NCBI RefSeq assembly: GCF_034808145.1
Contig: NZ_JAXHGM010000002.1
Span: 310,001-374,000, forward strand
Origin: Halorubellus sp034808145
GTDB taxonomy: Archaea > Halobacteriota > Halobacteria > Halobacteriales > Natrialbaceae
Direction of reading: 5' to 3'
DNA length: 64,000 nt
Shown here: positions 53,146 through 62,212 of the stretch, piece by piece
How the letters are laid out: every line of letters begins with the position of its first letter
How positions within the stretch are numbered: position 1 is the stretch's first letter
Translations under genes and position numbers: made by a program
The notes under the pieces: model-generated
Told to the model about the DNA's origin: nothing
Database searches by the model: none
Seen by the model: the letters and a program-made list of their open reading frames with translations, nothing else

Positions 53146-54819
53146 ATGGACGAGTCCGCCGAGCAGACGAAGGTCGAGTGGCGCGAGTGGGGCGAGGAGG
53201 CGTTCGCGGTCGCCGACCGCGCCGGGAAACCCGTGCTCCTGTCGCTCTCGGCGACGTGGTGCGCGCACTGCCACGAGATGGACCGGGAGACGTACGACGA
53301 ACCGCGTATCGCCGCGAACGTCAACGACGGGTTCGTGCCCGTTCGCGTGGACGCCGACCGCCACCCGCGCGTCCGGGAGCGCTACAACATGGGTGGGTTC
53401 CCCTCGACGGTGTTCCTCGCGCCGGACGGGAGCGTGCTCTCGGGCGCGGGCTACCTCGGCCCGGACGGGTTCCGGCAGGTACTGACGAGCGTCCGGAAGG
53501 CCTGGAACGCGAAGGGCGTCGACGCCGGGACGGTGCCGCGCGCGCTCCGCGAGGGCCTGCCGCCCGCGGGCGAGTTGACACCGGAGGTCGAGCAGCAGAT
53601 GCTCGGCCAGCTCGTGGACTCGTTCGACGACGAGCACGGCGGGTGGGCCGAGAACGCGAAGTTCCCGCTGCCGCGCACCATCGAGTTCGCGCTGAAGCGC
53701 CAGCGCGACCAGGCGGTGCGGACGCTCGACGCGGTCGACGCGAACCTCCGGGACGACTACGACGGCGGGTTCTATCGGTTCGCGGAGAACGCGAACTGGT
53801 CGACGGTCCACCACGAGAAGCTGCTCGACTCGAACGCGGCGCTGGTGCGGGCGTTCGCGAACGCGTACCTCTACACGGGCACCGAGACGTACCGGGAGGC
53901 TGCGAGCGCGGGCGTGAATTACCTCTCGTCGACGCTCTGGACGGGGTCGGCGTTCGCGGGGAGTCAGGCGGCCGACGAATCGTACTACGGGCTCGCGCCG
54001 AGCGACCGCGAGGACGCCGACGCGCCGGCCGTGGACCCGACCGCGTTCGCGGACCGGAACGCGCTCGCGGCCGACGCGCTCCTCGCGTTCGCGGCGTACA
54101 CGGACGACGAGCGGGCGCGCTCGTACGGGACGCGAGCGCTCGAGTTCGTCCGCGAGGAACTCGTCGACGACGGCGCGGTCACGCACTACGTCGCGTCCCC
54201 CGAGGAGACGGATGCCGTGGACGGCGAGGACGCTGGGGCGGCCGAGCGCGGGGAGGTCGGCGTGCTCGCGGACCAGGCGCGGGTGCTCTCGGCGCTCCTC
54301 CGCGCGCGCCAGGTGACGGGCGCCGACGTCGTCGACGAGGCGCGTCGGGTCGCGGACTGGACCATCGAGGAACTCGGGGACGACGATGCGTTCCGCGACG
54401 GGCCCGCGTCCGGCGCCGGGTTGCTCGACGAGTCGCTGTACCCGCTCGACGGGAACGTCGAGTTCGCGGACGCGCTCCTCGACCTCGCGGCCGTCACGGG
54501 CGACGACGAGTACCGCGCGGTCGGCCGGCGCGCGCTCGAGGCGTACGGCGGTGCCGCCGACCGGTTCGGGGTGCGCGTCGCCGCGTACGCCGCGACCGCC
54601 TCTCGGTACCTGGAGTCGCCGCTCGTCGTTCGCGTCGGCGACGACGCCGGCAGCGACCTGCATCGCGCCGCCCTCCGGATGGCGGACCACGAGAAGGTCG
54701 TCGTCCCCGCGGCCGACGACGTCGCTTCCGGCGAGGCGTCGGTCGCGCGCGGCGACGACGTCGCGGGCACGGCGAGCACGCCCGCCGACCTCGCGGACCT
54801 GGTCGCGGAGACCGTTTAA
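53146..54819 (+). CDS. DUF255 thioredoxin-fold protein (YyaL/spermatogenesis-associated 20-like)
   Basis: 557 residues. N-terminal DUF255 thioredoxin-like domain with the redox CxxC in SATWCAHCHEMDRETY (about 36-51), then a helical (alpha/alpha) barrel similar to glycosidases such as N-acylglucosamine 2-epimerase: KLLDSNAALVRAFANAYLYTG and similar helices. The role in archaea and bacteria is not known. Slightly shorter than most members. ATG 53146. It ends 117 bases before the TrmB gene. Confidence 0.92.
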   Translation: MDESAEQTKVEWREWGEEAFAVADRAGKPVLLSLSATWCAHCHEMDRETYDEPRIAANVNDGFVPVRVDADRHPRVRERYNMGGFPSTVFLAPDGSVLSGAGYLGPDGFRQVLTSVRKAWNAKGVDAGTVPRALREGLPPAGELTPEVEQQMLGQLVDSFDDEHGGWAENAKFPLPRTIEFALKRQRDQAVRTLDAVDANLRDDYDGGFYRFAENANWSTVHHEKLLDSNAALVRAFANAYLYTGTETYREAASAGVNYLSSTLWTGSAFAGSQAADESYYGLAPSDREDADAPAVDPTAFADRNALAADALLAFAAYTDDERARSYGTRALEFVREELVDDGAVTHYVASPEETDAVDGEDAGAAERGEVGVLADQARVLSALLRARQVTGADVVDEARRVADWTIEELGDDDAFRDGPASGAGLLDESLYPLDGNVEFADALLDLAAVTGDDEYRAVGRRALEAYGGAADRFGVRVAAYAATASRYLESPLVVRVGDDAGSDLHRAALRMADHEKVVVPAADDVASGEASVARGDDVAGTASTPADLADLVAETV

Positions 54820-54936
54820 ACGCCGGCTCCGGGGTCGCTGACGCCTCTCGACCCCGTCCCGTTCCGGCGCCCGGACCGACCTCGCGCCCTACAACTACCG
54901 ATGTGTTTATGGTTCTCCACTCTGTTTGGGTTTACT

Positions 54937-55740
54937 ATGGCCAGCCTGCGAGACCTCGGGTTGTCGGAGTACGAGGCACGAGCGTACCGTGCACTCCTCA
55001 ACACCGGACCGACAACCGCAAAGGAGTTGTCCCGGGCGAGCGACGTCCCGATGGGCCGCATCTACGACGTCCTGAACAGCATCGAGCAGTACAACCTCGT
55101 CCGCAGTCAGACCGCCTCGCGCCCGAAGAAGTACGTCGCGGTCGAACCCGCGACCGCGCTCGACCGCCTGCTGGAGGACAAGAAGCGCGAGCTCGAGGAG
55201 AAGGCCGAGCAGTACCAGAACATCGTCGACGAACTCAGCGACGAACTCGACGCCGCCGAACCCGTCGAGGAACAGTTCTGGACGGCCGCCGTCGGCCAGG
55301 ACGAGACCACCGACCTCCTCCTGGAACGGCTCACCGCCGCCGACGACCGCATCGTGATGGTCGCCAGCGACCCGAGCCCGCAGTTCAACGTCGCGGAGAT
55401 CGGCGAATCGATCGTCGAGGAGATGGAGAACGCCCTCGAACGCGGCGTCGACGTGGACGTCCTCATGACCCGCGAGATGGTCGCCTCGCTCAGCGAGGAG
55501 GTCGGTCGCCGCTACCGCGACCGACTCACGGACGACCCGAACTTCAACGTCCGCACGAGCGAGAACGTCACCGGGACGTTCAACCTCATCGACGACATCG
55601 AGGTCGTCATTCAGGTCCCCAACCCCCTCGGCGGGACCGAGGCGTTCGCGATGATCGACCTCAAGGACCCCGAGTTCGCCGCGGACGTCTTCGAGGAGTT
55701 CGACCCGACGTGGGACGGCGCGGAACCGCTCTCGTTCTGA
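54937..55740 (+). CDS. TrmB-family transcriptional regulator
   Basis: 267 residues. Winged helix at 1-70: LRDLGLSEYEARAYRALLNTGPTTAKELSRAS, the TrmB signature, with SDVPMGRIYDVLNSIE as recognition helix. A coiled coil follows (DRLLEDKKRELEEKAEQYQN), then an effector domain related to the phospholipase-D-like TrmB C-terminus (IVMVASDPSPQFNVAEIGES). It likely controls sugar or central metabolism genes; its target is not visible here. ATG 54937 is used because the TATA-like TTTATG at 54906 stands about 30 bases before it. Confidence 0.9.
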   Translation: MASLRDLGLSEYEARAYRALLNTGPTTAKELSRASDVPMGRIYDVLNSIEQYNLVRSQTASRPKKYVAVEPATALDRLLEDKKRELEEKAEQYQNIVDELSDELDAAEPVEEQFWTAAVGQDETTDLLLERLTAADDRIVMVASDPSPQFNVAEIGESIVEEMENALERGVDVDVLMTREMVASLSEEVGRRYRDRLTDDPNFNVRTSENVTGTFNLIDDIEVVIQVPNPLGGTEAFAMIDLKDPEFAADVFEEFDPTWDGAEPLSF

Positions 55741-55911
55741 ACGGACTCGCCGACGCCGGACCGACCTCGTCCTGGGTCGGGAACGGAACGCCGTATGCGG
55801 CCGGGAGCGGGACGCCGTCCGCCCCCGCGTCGAGCGCGGAGCGGTCGTCCATCGCGTCGAACTGGTCAGTGAGGGATACAGTTTTGTCCGTGGCTCCTCT
55901 CAGGTAGCCGT

Positions 55912-56157
55912 ATGCCAGCGACAACGGGTGCCTCGCACGGGTTCGCGGCGTTCGCGACGCTCCTCATCGGCACGATGTTCTCGAAGTTCGTCTGGGAGAT
56001 ACTGCCACCGCTCGGAGAGCTCTCGCTGCTCGTCGTCGAGACGGTCCGACAGTTCGGGGTTGGGGTCCCGGCGAGCAGACAGTTCGCGGGAACGCTCGTG
56101 GTGATGGTCGGGCTGTCGTTCCTCTGGGGCGTCGTGTACCACGTCGGGCGGCACTGA
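55912..56157 (+). CDS. small membrane protein, 81 aa
   Basis: 81 residues with two or three hydrophobic helices (FAAFATLLIGTMFSKFVWEI and FAGTLVVMVGLSFLWGVVYH). No motif and not recognised. The frame is the only clear one in this gap. ATG 55912; convergent with mptA, 25 bases apart. Conserved-looking composition but function unknown. Confidence 0.6.
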   Translation: MPATTGASHGFAAFATLLIGTMFSKFVWEILPPLGELSLLVVETVRQFGVGVPASRQFAGTLVVMVGLSFLWGVVYHVGRH

Positions 56158-56182
56158 GACCGTCGGGCCTCGCCGGCCGTAC

Positions 56183-57109
56183 TCAGTCCTCAAGTTCGTC
56201 GCGGAGCGTCCCGACGTCCACGACGCGCTCGGCGTGCGCGTTGTGCTGGTGGATGCTCTCGTCGTTGCTCTGCTTCATCGTCACGACCGCGTCGTCCGCG
56301 AGGTCCGGGAACTCCTTCGCGACGCCCTCGGCCATCGACCGCACGCAGTCCTCGACGAACTTCGCGTCCGCGTGACTCTGGTAGGTCATGTGGTCCTCGT
56401 CCGGGCGCTTCGCGAGGTTGTAGATGCGCGCGCTCATCGAGTCGCGAGCGACCTCGACGAGCTCCATGAGGTCGACCTCGGGCGCGCCGTCGGTCTCGAC
56501 GGTGAGCGTCGCGTGCCCGCGCTGGCTGTGGCCCGGCTGGGGGACCTCGTCGAGGAACGCTTCCGCGGTGTCGTCGTCCACGCCGAGGTCGTCCAGTACC
56601 GACCGGGCGCGGGCCGCGCTCATGCCCTGCGAGCACGGACACACCGTCATCCCGACGACGCGCGCACCGATCTCCTCGCGCGTGCCGTCCTCGGTCGCGG
56701 TCGCGCCCGCGATGACGTCCACGGTGCTCTGGGTCTCGCGGTCGCTCGCCGGCGTCTGCTCGCGCGTAATCAGCTCCGCCTCCATCCGGACCTCCGCCTT
56801 GCTCGTGTAGTCGTGCTTGTCCAGCAGGCGCTCGGCGGCGTCACCGCAGACGTCCTCGACGCGGTACGCCTCGTCCCGGGTCGCCGCTTCGAGCGTCTCG
56901 TCGATGACCTCCATGTTCCGACTCATGTCCGCGCCCTTCCGCCACGACGGCAGGTCGACGAACACCTCGAACTCCGCCATCAGCACGATCGGTCGCTTCT
57001 CGGGGCGGGCGAGCTTCACGAGCTTCTCGACGCCCGTCACCCCGACCTGGTTGAGGCCGACGGTGACGTCCGGGCTCGACGCCTGGACGTCCGGCAGTTC
57101 CTGACTCAT
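56183..57109 (-). CDS. mptA: GTP cyclohydrolase MptA (type IV)
   Basis: Archaeal GTP cyclohydrolase of the COG1469 (FolE2-related) group, first step of folate and methanopterin synthesis. 308 residues. It has the metal-binding cysteine in VGMTVCPCSQG (about 154-164) and the histidine region QPGHSQRGHATL. In Haloferax MptA was shown to serve folate synthesis. Convergent with a small membrane gene. ATG 57109. Together with the beta-RFAP synthase homologue and the pterin dehydratase it points to C1-carrier metabolism. Confidence 0.95.
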   Translation of the reverse strand: MSQELPDVQASSPDVTVGLNQVGVTGVEKLVKLARPEKRPIVLMAEFEVFVDLPSWRKGADMSRNMEVIDETLEAATRDEAYRVEDVCGDAAERLLDKHDYTSKAEVRMEAELITREQTPASDRETQSTVDVIAGATATEDGTREEIGARVVGMTVCPCSQGMSAARARSVLDDLGVDDDTAEAFLDEVPQPGHSQRGHATLTVETDGAPEVDLMELVEVARDSMSARIYNLAKRPDEDHMTYQSHADAKFVEDCVRSMAEGVAKEFPDLADDAVVTMKQSNDESIHQHNAHAERVVDVGTLRDELED

Positions 57110-57217
57110 TGCTCCAAAGAAGGGTAGACGGCCGTTTGTACCTAACGAAGGGGGAACCGACAGCTAGACGCCCGATATCGGCGTCGAGAACGCGTCACGG
57201 TGGCGTTCTCGACTCGT

Positions 57218-58057
57218 CTAGTCGAGCTTGTTGAGGGCTTCGAAGAAGTTCACGGGCGGGCCCGCGACCCGCACCGGGTCGGGCGCGGTCCCGACCTCCA
57301 CGGCGGCGGGCAGGTCGAGTTCGCGGGTCTCCCGTCCGTCGCTGATGACGTGCGCACGGTCGGCGTCGTCGACGCGGACGGTGACGGTCTGGTCGCGGGA
57401 GAGGACGAGCGACGGCATCGCCTCGCTCGCGCACATCTCGGTGACGACGTAGTCGCCGGCGGCGGGCGCGACGAGCGGACCGCCCTCGCTGAGGTTGTAC
57501 GCCGTGGACCCGGTCGCGGTGGCGACGAGGACGCCGTCGGCGTGCCCGCCTGAGTACAGTTCGCCGTCGACGCGCACCTCGAACCCCGCGCCGGCGCCGT
57601 GCCCGCGCTGGGGGCCCTGGACGACGATCTCGTTCACCGCGGGGGCGAGCGACCAGTCGTCGCCGTGCTGGCCGGTGCCGGTCGCGGTGAGTCGCGGAAG
57701 TGCGCGCGAGCGCACCGTCCCGGTCTCGCGGAACCGTTCGACCTCCGCGACGAGCGCGTCGTGCGCGTCCTCGGGCGACACGGCGTTCAGGAACCCGACC
57801 TCGCCGAGGTTCACGCCGAGGATGGGGACGGAGTTCGCGCCACGGGCCGCGTAGAGGAAGGTGCCGTCGCCGCCGATACTGCAGACGAGGTCGCAGGCCC
57901 GCATCTCGCCGGCTGGGACGCCGTCGACGTCGAGTTCGGCCGCGGTCGCCTCGTCGACGGCGACGGCGACGTCGCGCGACCGGAGCTCGTCGCAGAGCTC
58001 TCCGGCGAGACCCGCGGCGCGCACGTTCCCTTTCTGGGCGACGACACCTACGTGCAT
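57218..58057 (-). CDS. nadK: NAD kinase
   Basis: Makes NADP from NAD. 279 residues. The GGDG motif is at 62-65 (SIGGDGTFLYAARG), followed by ILGVNLGEVGFLN and VNEIVVQG; the conserved GSTAYNLSEGGP is intact. ATG 58057 (MHVGVVAQKGN) was chosen. The frame stays open upstream to about 59038, but this is shadow of the KaiC-like gene. It is divergent from that gene, 184 bases apart. Confidence 0.94.
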   Translation of the reverse strand: MHVGVVAQKGNVRAAGLAGELCDELRSRDVAVAVDEATAAELDVDGVPAGEMRACDLVCSIGGDGTFLYAARGANSVPILGVNLGEVGFLNAVSPEDAHDALVAEVERFRETGTVRSRALPRLTATGTGQHGDDWSLAPAVNEIVVQGPQRGHGAGAGFEVRVDGELYSGGHADGVLVATATGSTAYNLSEGGPLVAPAAGDYVVTEMCASEAMPSLVLSRDQTVTVRVDDADRAHVISDGRETRELDLPAAVEVGTAPDPVRVAGPPVNFFEALNKLD

Positions 58058-58241
58058 GTTCCCGCCTACCACCCGCCCGGTGAAAAACCCCGCGTCGTGA
58101 CGCGACCCGTCGTGACGGTCACTGGTTGCGATATCGCGGTGGACGTCGACAGCAACAAGGTTGATACGTTTCGGTCCCGTCGCTCGGCACACACACGCTC
58201 GCGCGGTCGCCGATGGTTGGGTCGCGCGAGCCCTTTCGACG

Positions 58242-59573
58242 ATGAGCGAGGACGACGACGAGGACTGGTTCGAGCGCGCACTCGACGAGACGCCGCCCGA
58301 GGACGACCCCGGTGACTGGGACGAGTGGGCCGGGGAAGGCGGCGATAGCGACGACGCCGAAGGCGATAGCGACGACGCCGGTGCTCCCGGCGATGGGGAC
58401 GCGGCCGGCGACGGGATGTCGGGCGAGACGACCGTCGACGCGGACCTCGTTGACCGGAGCGACGGCGACGACCACGACGGCACCCACGGCGGCGCCGGCC
58501 AGGAGGACGACGACGGCGGTGGCGACCGCGAGGACGACGGCGGCGGCCTGTTCGACGACGACTTCGCGGCCGCGATGGGTGACGCACCGGACGTCGCCGG
58601 TCCCGCTGGCGGTCCGTCGGGCGGCTCCGGCGGTGCGTCGGGAGGGCCTGGTGGACCGGGCGCGGAGAGCGACTTCCCGGGCGGCGGCGAGTTCGATATG
58701 GACAGCGATCTGGACGTCGACGCCGACTTCGGGACGAGCGGCGGCGACGACTTCGGGATGGGCGGCGGCGACGACTTCGGGATGGGCGGCGGCGACGACT
58801 TCGGCATGGGTGGTGGCGGGGACTTCGGCATGGGCGGTGGCGGCGGGTTCGAGGCCGAAGATGAGTACGAGACGGACCTGCCCCGCATCGACCTCGGCAT
58901 CGACGGCCTCGACGAGATGATCCAGGGCGGCGTCCCCGAACGCTCGCTGATGGTCACCATCGGGTCCGCCGGGACCGGGAAGACGACGTTCGCGCTCCAG
59001 TTCCTCCACGAGGCGCTCCGGAACGGCGAACGCGGCATCTACATCACGCTCGAGGAGTCCCGCGAACGCGTCATCAACTCAGCGACCGAGAAGGGACTCG
59101 ACTTCGACGAGTACGCCGACAACGGGCAGCTCGCCGTCGTCGACCTCGACCCGGTGGAGATGGCGAACTCGCTGCGGTCCATCCGCTCGGAGCTCCCGCG
59201 ACTCATCGAGTCCTTCGACGCGACGCGGCTCGTCCTCGACTCCGTGTCGCTCCTCGAGATGATGTACGACGACCGCGCGAGACGCCGGAACGAGATCTAC
59301 GACTTCACGCAGTCACTGAAGAACGCGGGCGTGACGACGATGCTGACGAGCGAGGCGAGCGACGAGCACTCCTACACGAGCCGGCACGGCATCGTCGAGT
59401 ACCTCACGGACGCGGTGTTCGTCCTCCAGTACGTCCGCCCGGACGACTTCCGCGAGACCCGGCTGGCCATCGAGATACAGAAGATACGGGACGCGAACCA
59501 CTCCCGGGAGACCAAGCCCTACGAGATCACGAACGAGGGCATCTCGGTGTACCGGCAGGCGAACATCTTCTAG
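58242..59573 (+). CDS. KaiC/RecA-like ATPase with long disordered N-terminus
   Basis: 443 residues. The first 205 are low-complexity: an acidic Asp/Glu/Gly region (1-135) and a Gly-rich repeat (about 165-205) with the unit GGGDDFGM repeated four to five times. Then a KaiC-like domain: RIDLGIDGLDEMIQGGVPERS, Walker A GSAGTGKTTF with K247, Walker B DATRLVLDSVSLL. One domain only, unlike circadian KaiC. Relatives are usually called Rad55-family or ATPase-domain proteins; the role is unknown. The stop overlaps that of the convergent RHH-like gene (CTAG). ATG 58242. Confidence 0.87.
   Translation: MSEDDDEDWFERALDETPPEDDPGDWDEWAGEGGDSDDAEGDSDDAGAPGDGDAAGDGMSGETTVDADLVDRSDGDDHDGTHGGAGQEDDDGGGDREDDGGGLFDDDFAAAMGDAPDVAGPAGGPSGGSGGASGGPGGPGAESDFPGGGEFDMDSDLDVDADFGTSGGDDFGMGGGDDFGMGGGDDFGMGGGGDFGMGGGGGFEAEDEYETDLPRIDLGIDGLDEMIQGGVPERSLMVTIGSAGTGKTTFALQFLHEALRNGERGIYITLEESRERVINSATEKGLDFDEYADNGQLAVVDLDPVEMANSLRSIRSELPRLIESFDATRLVLDSVSLLEMMYDDRARRRNEIYDFTQSLKNAGVTTMLTSEASDEHSYTSRHGIVEYLTDAVFVLQYVRPDDFRETRLAIEIQKIRDANHSRETKPYEITNEGISVYRQANIF
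58739..58855 (+). repeat. 24-bp coding repeat, about five units
   Basis: The stretch coding for GGGDDFGM is repeated about five times in a row (positions vary by one or two bases), all inside the KaiC-like gene. Later units drift to GGGGDFGM and GGGGGF. In-frame length changes would be tolerated. Confidence 0.8.
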
Positions 59574-60064
59574 ACGCCGTCGCTGGCCGACGCCTCATCG
59601 TCGTCGTCATCGTCGTTGCGGCCAGCGCGGTCCTCGGCTTGGCGTTCGTCTTCGAGCGCGGCGACGATACCGTCGAGCTCCGCGGGGTCGGCGTCGGCGA
59701 TCTGTTCGAGGAGCGCCTCGGTTCGCTCGCGGTCCTCGACGTCGAGGATGCCGGCGAGTTCGCCGAGTGCGCCGTCGACGTCGCTGGGCGCGGGCTCGGG
59801 GTCCGGTATCTCGTCGGGGTCGACGGCGGTCGCGTCCGTCGTCGGGTCGGGGGCGAGCGCGTCCGGCACCACCGGGTCGTCGGGGAGGGGCGTGGAGAGG
59901 TCGTCCGCCCCGAGCGTCGCGGGGTCGGGGCTGAGGCCGAGGAGTCGTTCGAGCGTCTCGCTCGCGGATTCGTCGGGCATCCCCATCGACTGGACGTGCT
60001 CGTGGACGCGTTCGCTGACCGCGATGGTGCGTGGCTCGCGGTCGGTGGACTCGTCGGCGGGCAT
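59570..60064 (-). CDS. ribbon-helix-helix-like acidic protein
   Basis: 164 residues. Residues 10-45 (RTIAVSERVHEHVQSMGMPD and SASETLERLL) look like the DNA-binding part of VapB/antitoxin-type or CopG-like proteins. After an acidic, Pro/Asp-rich linker there is a helical segment (GALGELAGILDVEDRERTEALLEQIAD) and an Asp-rich tail. No toxin gene is adjacent. The stop overlaps that of the KaiC-like gene on the other strand, so the two ends share four bases (CTAG). ATG 60064. Confidence 0.65.
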   Translation of the reverse strand: MPADESTDREPRTIAVSERVHEHVQSMGMPDESASETLERLLGLSPDPATLGADDLSTPLPDDPVVPDALAPDPTTDATAVDPDEIPDPEPAPSDVDGALGELAGILDVEDRERTEALLEQIADADPAELDGIVAALEDERQAEDRAGRNDDDDDDEASASDGV

Positions 60065-60100
60065 ACGTGGACGGTGGGACGCGAGAGGGAAGAAGGTGAG

Positions 60101-60382
60101 CTACTCTCGCGTCTGCTCGGGCGGACGCCGGGGTTCGTGTTCGTGTTCGGTGCCGCAGTCCGCGCAGACGCTGGCGCGACCGGGGCGCGTGCGTTGGGCG
60201 GCGACGGCGCCGCAGTCGTCGCACACCATGAACAGGCGTTTCTCGGGGTCGACGCCGGCCTCGAACGTGACCTCGATCCAGGCGTCGTCGTTCTCGGGGT
60301 CGAAGAGGCGGACGCCGTCGTCGGTGCGCCGCCAGTCGACCGGGTCCTCGCTGCCGCGCTCGGGGGTCGCGGGGTCGCTCAT
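60101..60382 (-). CDS. small zinc-ribbon protein, 93 aa
   Basis: 93 residues. Acidic first half with a beta-rich segment (DDAWIEVTFEAGVDPEKRLFMV); second half is a zinc ribbon with CDDCG and CADCG knuckles 17 residues apart, and a Pro/Glu tail. Not recognised. A TATA-like CATAAA (reverse TTTATG, 60409-60414) is about 30 bases before ATG 60382. The RHH-like gene begins 37 bases after the stop, so the two may be one operon. Confidence 0.72.
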   Translation of the reverse strand: MSDPATPERGSEDPVDWRRTDDGVRLFDPENDDAWIEVTFEAGVDPEKRLFMVCDDCGAVAAQRTRPGRASVCADCGTEHEHEPRRPPEQTRE

Positions 60383-60408
60383 CTACCCGACGATGACGCC
60401 CGGAGAAA

Positions 60409-60414
60409 CATAAA
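60409..60414 (-). promoter_or_regulatory. TATA-like box of the zinc-ribbon gene at 60101
   Basis: TTTATG on the minus strand, about 30 bases before ATG 60382. It is in a clearly AT-richer stretch (60400-60450). Confidence 0.5.
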
Positions 60415-60448
60415 CTCGGTGATAGAAATTAGTTCGGAGTCGAGTAAA

Positions 60449-60766
60449 TCAGGCGTCGACGGGTCGCTCGAACCGACGAGCACCACGAATCGTCCGCGCC
60501 GCGAGCGCGAACACGCCCACGAGGTACGCGCCCCAGTGCCAGCCGACCCCGTCGACGACATCCACGTACTCGACGACGCCGACGACCACGGTCAACGCCG
60601 CCACGTACAGTACGTTCGACCCCACGAACCGCGCCAATCCCTCGTCGTCCTCGACGCGCTCGGGGTCGTACCCCGCGACGAGTTCGACCATCCCACCGAA
60701 GCGGATGAGCACGCCGAGCAAGCCCACGAAGACGCCGGTCGCGAGTAGTCCGAGCCCCTCGTTCAT
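60449..60766 (-). CDS. DUF3784-like membrane protein, 105 aa
   Basis: 105 residues, three hydrophobic helices: GLGLLATGVFVGLLGVLIRFG, VGSNVLYVAALTVVVGVVEYV and WGAYLVGVFALAARTI. Between them ELVAGYDPERVEDDEGLAR is like the GYN-containing loop of DUF3784. Role unknown. ATG 60766 was chosen; the frame extends upstream over the nurA promoter. Divergent from nurA, 89 bases apart. Confidence 0.72.
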   Translation of the reverse strand: MNEGLGLLATGVFVGLLGVLIRFGGMVELVAGYDPERVEDDEGLARFVGSNVLYVAALTVVVGVVEYVDVVDGVGWHWGAYLVGVFALAARTIRGARRFERPVDA

Positions 60767-60855
60767 CGTGTCCGGAACTGACGCCGGAACGATATAAGTC
60801 CTGTCGCACCGCGTCGTCGACAACCGCTCGCGAGGGGGTCTCCGACCCGACCACC

Positions 60856-62184
60856 GTGCTTAAGCGAATCCCCCACGGTGTCGCAGACGTGACGCTCGAC
60901 CCCGTGCACTACGAGGGCATCGCGCGCCTCGCACGCCGCATCCAGTACGACGTCGACGAGTCCGACCATCGCGACGTCGCCGAGACCGTCTGGAACGAGT
61001 ACCTCGACCCGCTCGTGTCCGACGGCGACCGCGTCCTCGAACCCATCGAGGACCAGCGCCGGCTCGTCGCCGACGTCGAGGTCGTCGCGCTCGCCGACAC
61101 CGCGTTCGAGTCCGTGCACGGGCTCGACGCCGGTACAATCAACCCGACGACGTTCTCGAACGGCCTCGTCCTCGACATCGCGCAGGCCGCGATGAGCGCG
61201 ACGCCGAGCGACCTCGACCTCCACCGCGGCCGGACGATGGTGATGACCGTGCACTCCGCGGACGCCACCGTCGCGTTCGACGAGGACGACTGGACGATGA
61301 ACGACAGCGGCTACGTCCGCACGCAGATCCGGCAAGCCCCGAGAGTGAACCGCTTCGAGGAAGGGGTCGTGCACGCCCTCTCGCTGTACCGCGCCGAATC
61401 CGAGCACGCCCGCACGAACGCGGACGTCGTCGACGACCTCCTCGTCCTCGACGGCCCCATCTACCCGACCGGTCTCCTGCGGTGGGCCGACCAGCACCCC
61501 GAACTCAAGACCGTCCTCGAGGAGGAGGACCAGCCGGAGGAGGTCGTCGAGAACTACGTCCGGCTCGTCGAGCGCTTCGTCGAGAAGGACGTGCCGCTCG
61601 TCGGGTTCGTGAAGAACCCCGCGGGGAACGCCATCACGCGCGTCGTCCGCGACTCGCTCGGACAGGCGCCGTGGGTCGACGACGCCGCGATGTTCAAACG
61701 CCTCCTGGAACGCGGCGAGATGGTCGCCGACGAGGAGCGTCGCGACGCCGACGACGACGGCCCGGCGCCGCGGCGGTTCGAGCGCGACACGAGCGCGCTC
61801 ACCGCGACGTCGTGGTTCGTCTCCAGGGGCGGCACCGACCGCGTGCTCTCCCGGCACGGCGACGCCCTCGGCGTCGACCGCCGTCTCGACGACGAGGCCT
61901 ACGAGGTCACGTTCTGCGCGATATACGACCCGCGGACGGACGTCCTCTACCGGCTCGAAGCGCCGTACGCGGTGACGCGCCGCGAGAGCCGACGCGAGGC
62001 CCTCCGGCAGTGGGCGCTCGCGTCCGTCGCCGCCGAACGCGGCCCGCCGCTGGCGGTCGGGAAGGCCGACGAACTCGCGAAGATAGGCGGCCGCGAGAAG
62101 CGCTCGCTCCGCGAGACCCTCGAGGAGACGTTCCAGTCCCGGCGCGCCCGCCAGTACGACGACGTCAGGTGGGGCGACGAGTAG
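60856..62184 (+). CDS. nurA: NurA-domain 5'-3' nuclease
   Basis: 442 residues. NurA is the nuclease that works with HerA in DNA-end resection next to Mre11-Rad50. N-terminal segment with the metal-binding aspartate in VALADTAFESVHGL (about 76-89); further acidic/His motifs in DLLVLDGPIYPTG and in the C-terminal TATSWFV and TFCAIYDPR. The start is GTG 60856 (MLKRIPHGV). HerA begins 617 bases downstream in the same direction; in between is a gene on the other strand. Confidence 0.85.
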   Translation: MLKRIPHGVADVTLDPVHYEGIARLARRIQYDVDESDHRDVAETVWNEYLDPLVSDGDRVLEPIEDQRRLVADVEVVALADTAFESVHGLDAGTINPTTFSNGLVLDIAQAAMSATPSDLDLHRGRTMVMTVHSADATVAFDEDDWTMNDSGYVRTQIRQAPRVNRFEEGVVHALSLYRAESEHARTNADVVDDLLVLDGPIYPTGLLRWADQHPELKTVLEEEDQPEEVVENYVRLVERFVEKDVPLVGFVKNPAGNAITRVVRDSLGQAPWVDDAAMFKRLLERGEMVADEERRDADDDGPAPRRFERDTSALTATSWFVSRGGTDRVLSRHGDALGVDRRLDDEAYEVTFCAIYDPRTDVLYRLEAPYAVTRRESRREALRQWALASVAAERGPPLAVGKADELAKIGGREKRSLRETLEETFQSRRARQYDDVRWGDE

Positions 62185-62212
62185 CGAGCGCGGTCGCCGG
62201 CCCCGCCGTCAC

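Noticed and set aside
58242..59573. KaiC-type circadian clock protein
   Set aside because: Only one RecA domain is present and there is no KaiA or KaiB nearby; the family label alone does not imply a clock.
59570..60064. Antitoxin of a toxin-antitoxin pair
   Set aside because: The N-terminal part looks RHH-like, but no toxin-sized gene adjoins; the neighbours are a KaiC-like ATPase and a zinc ribbon.
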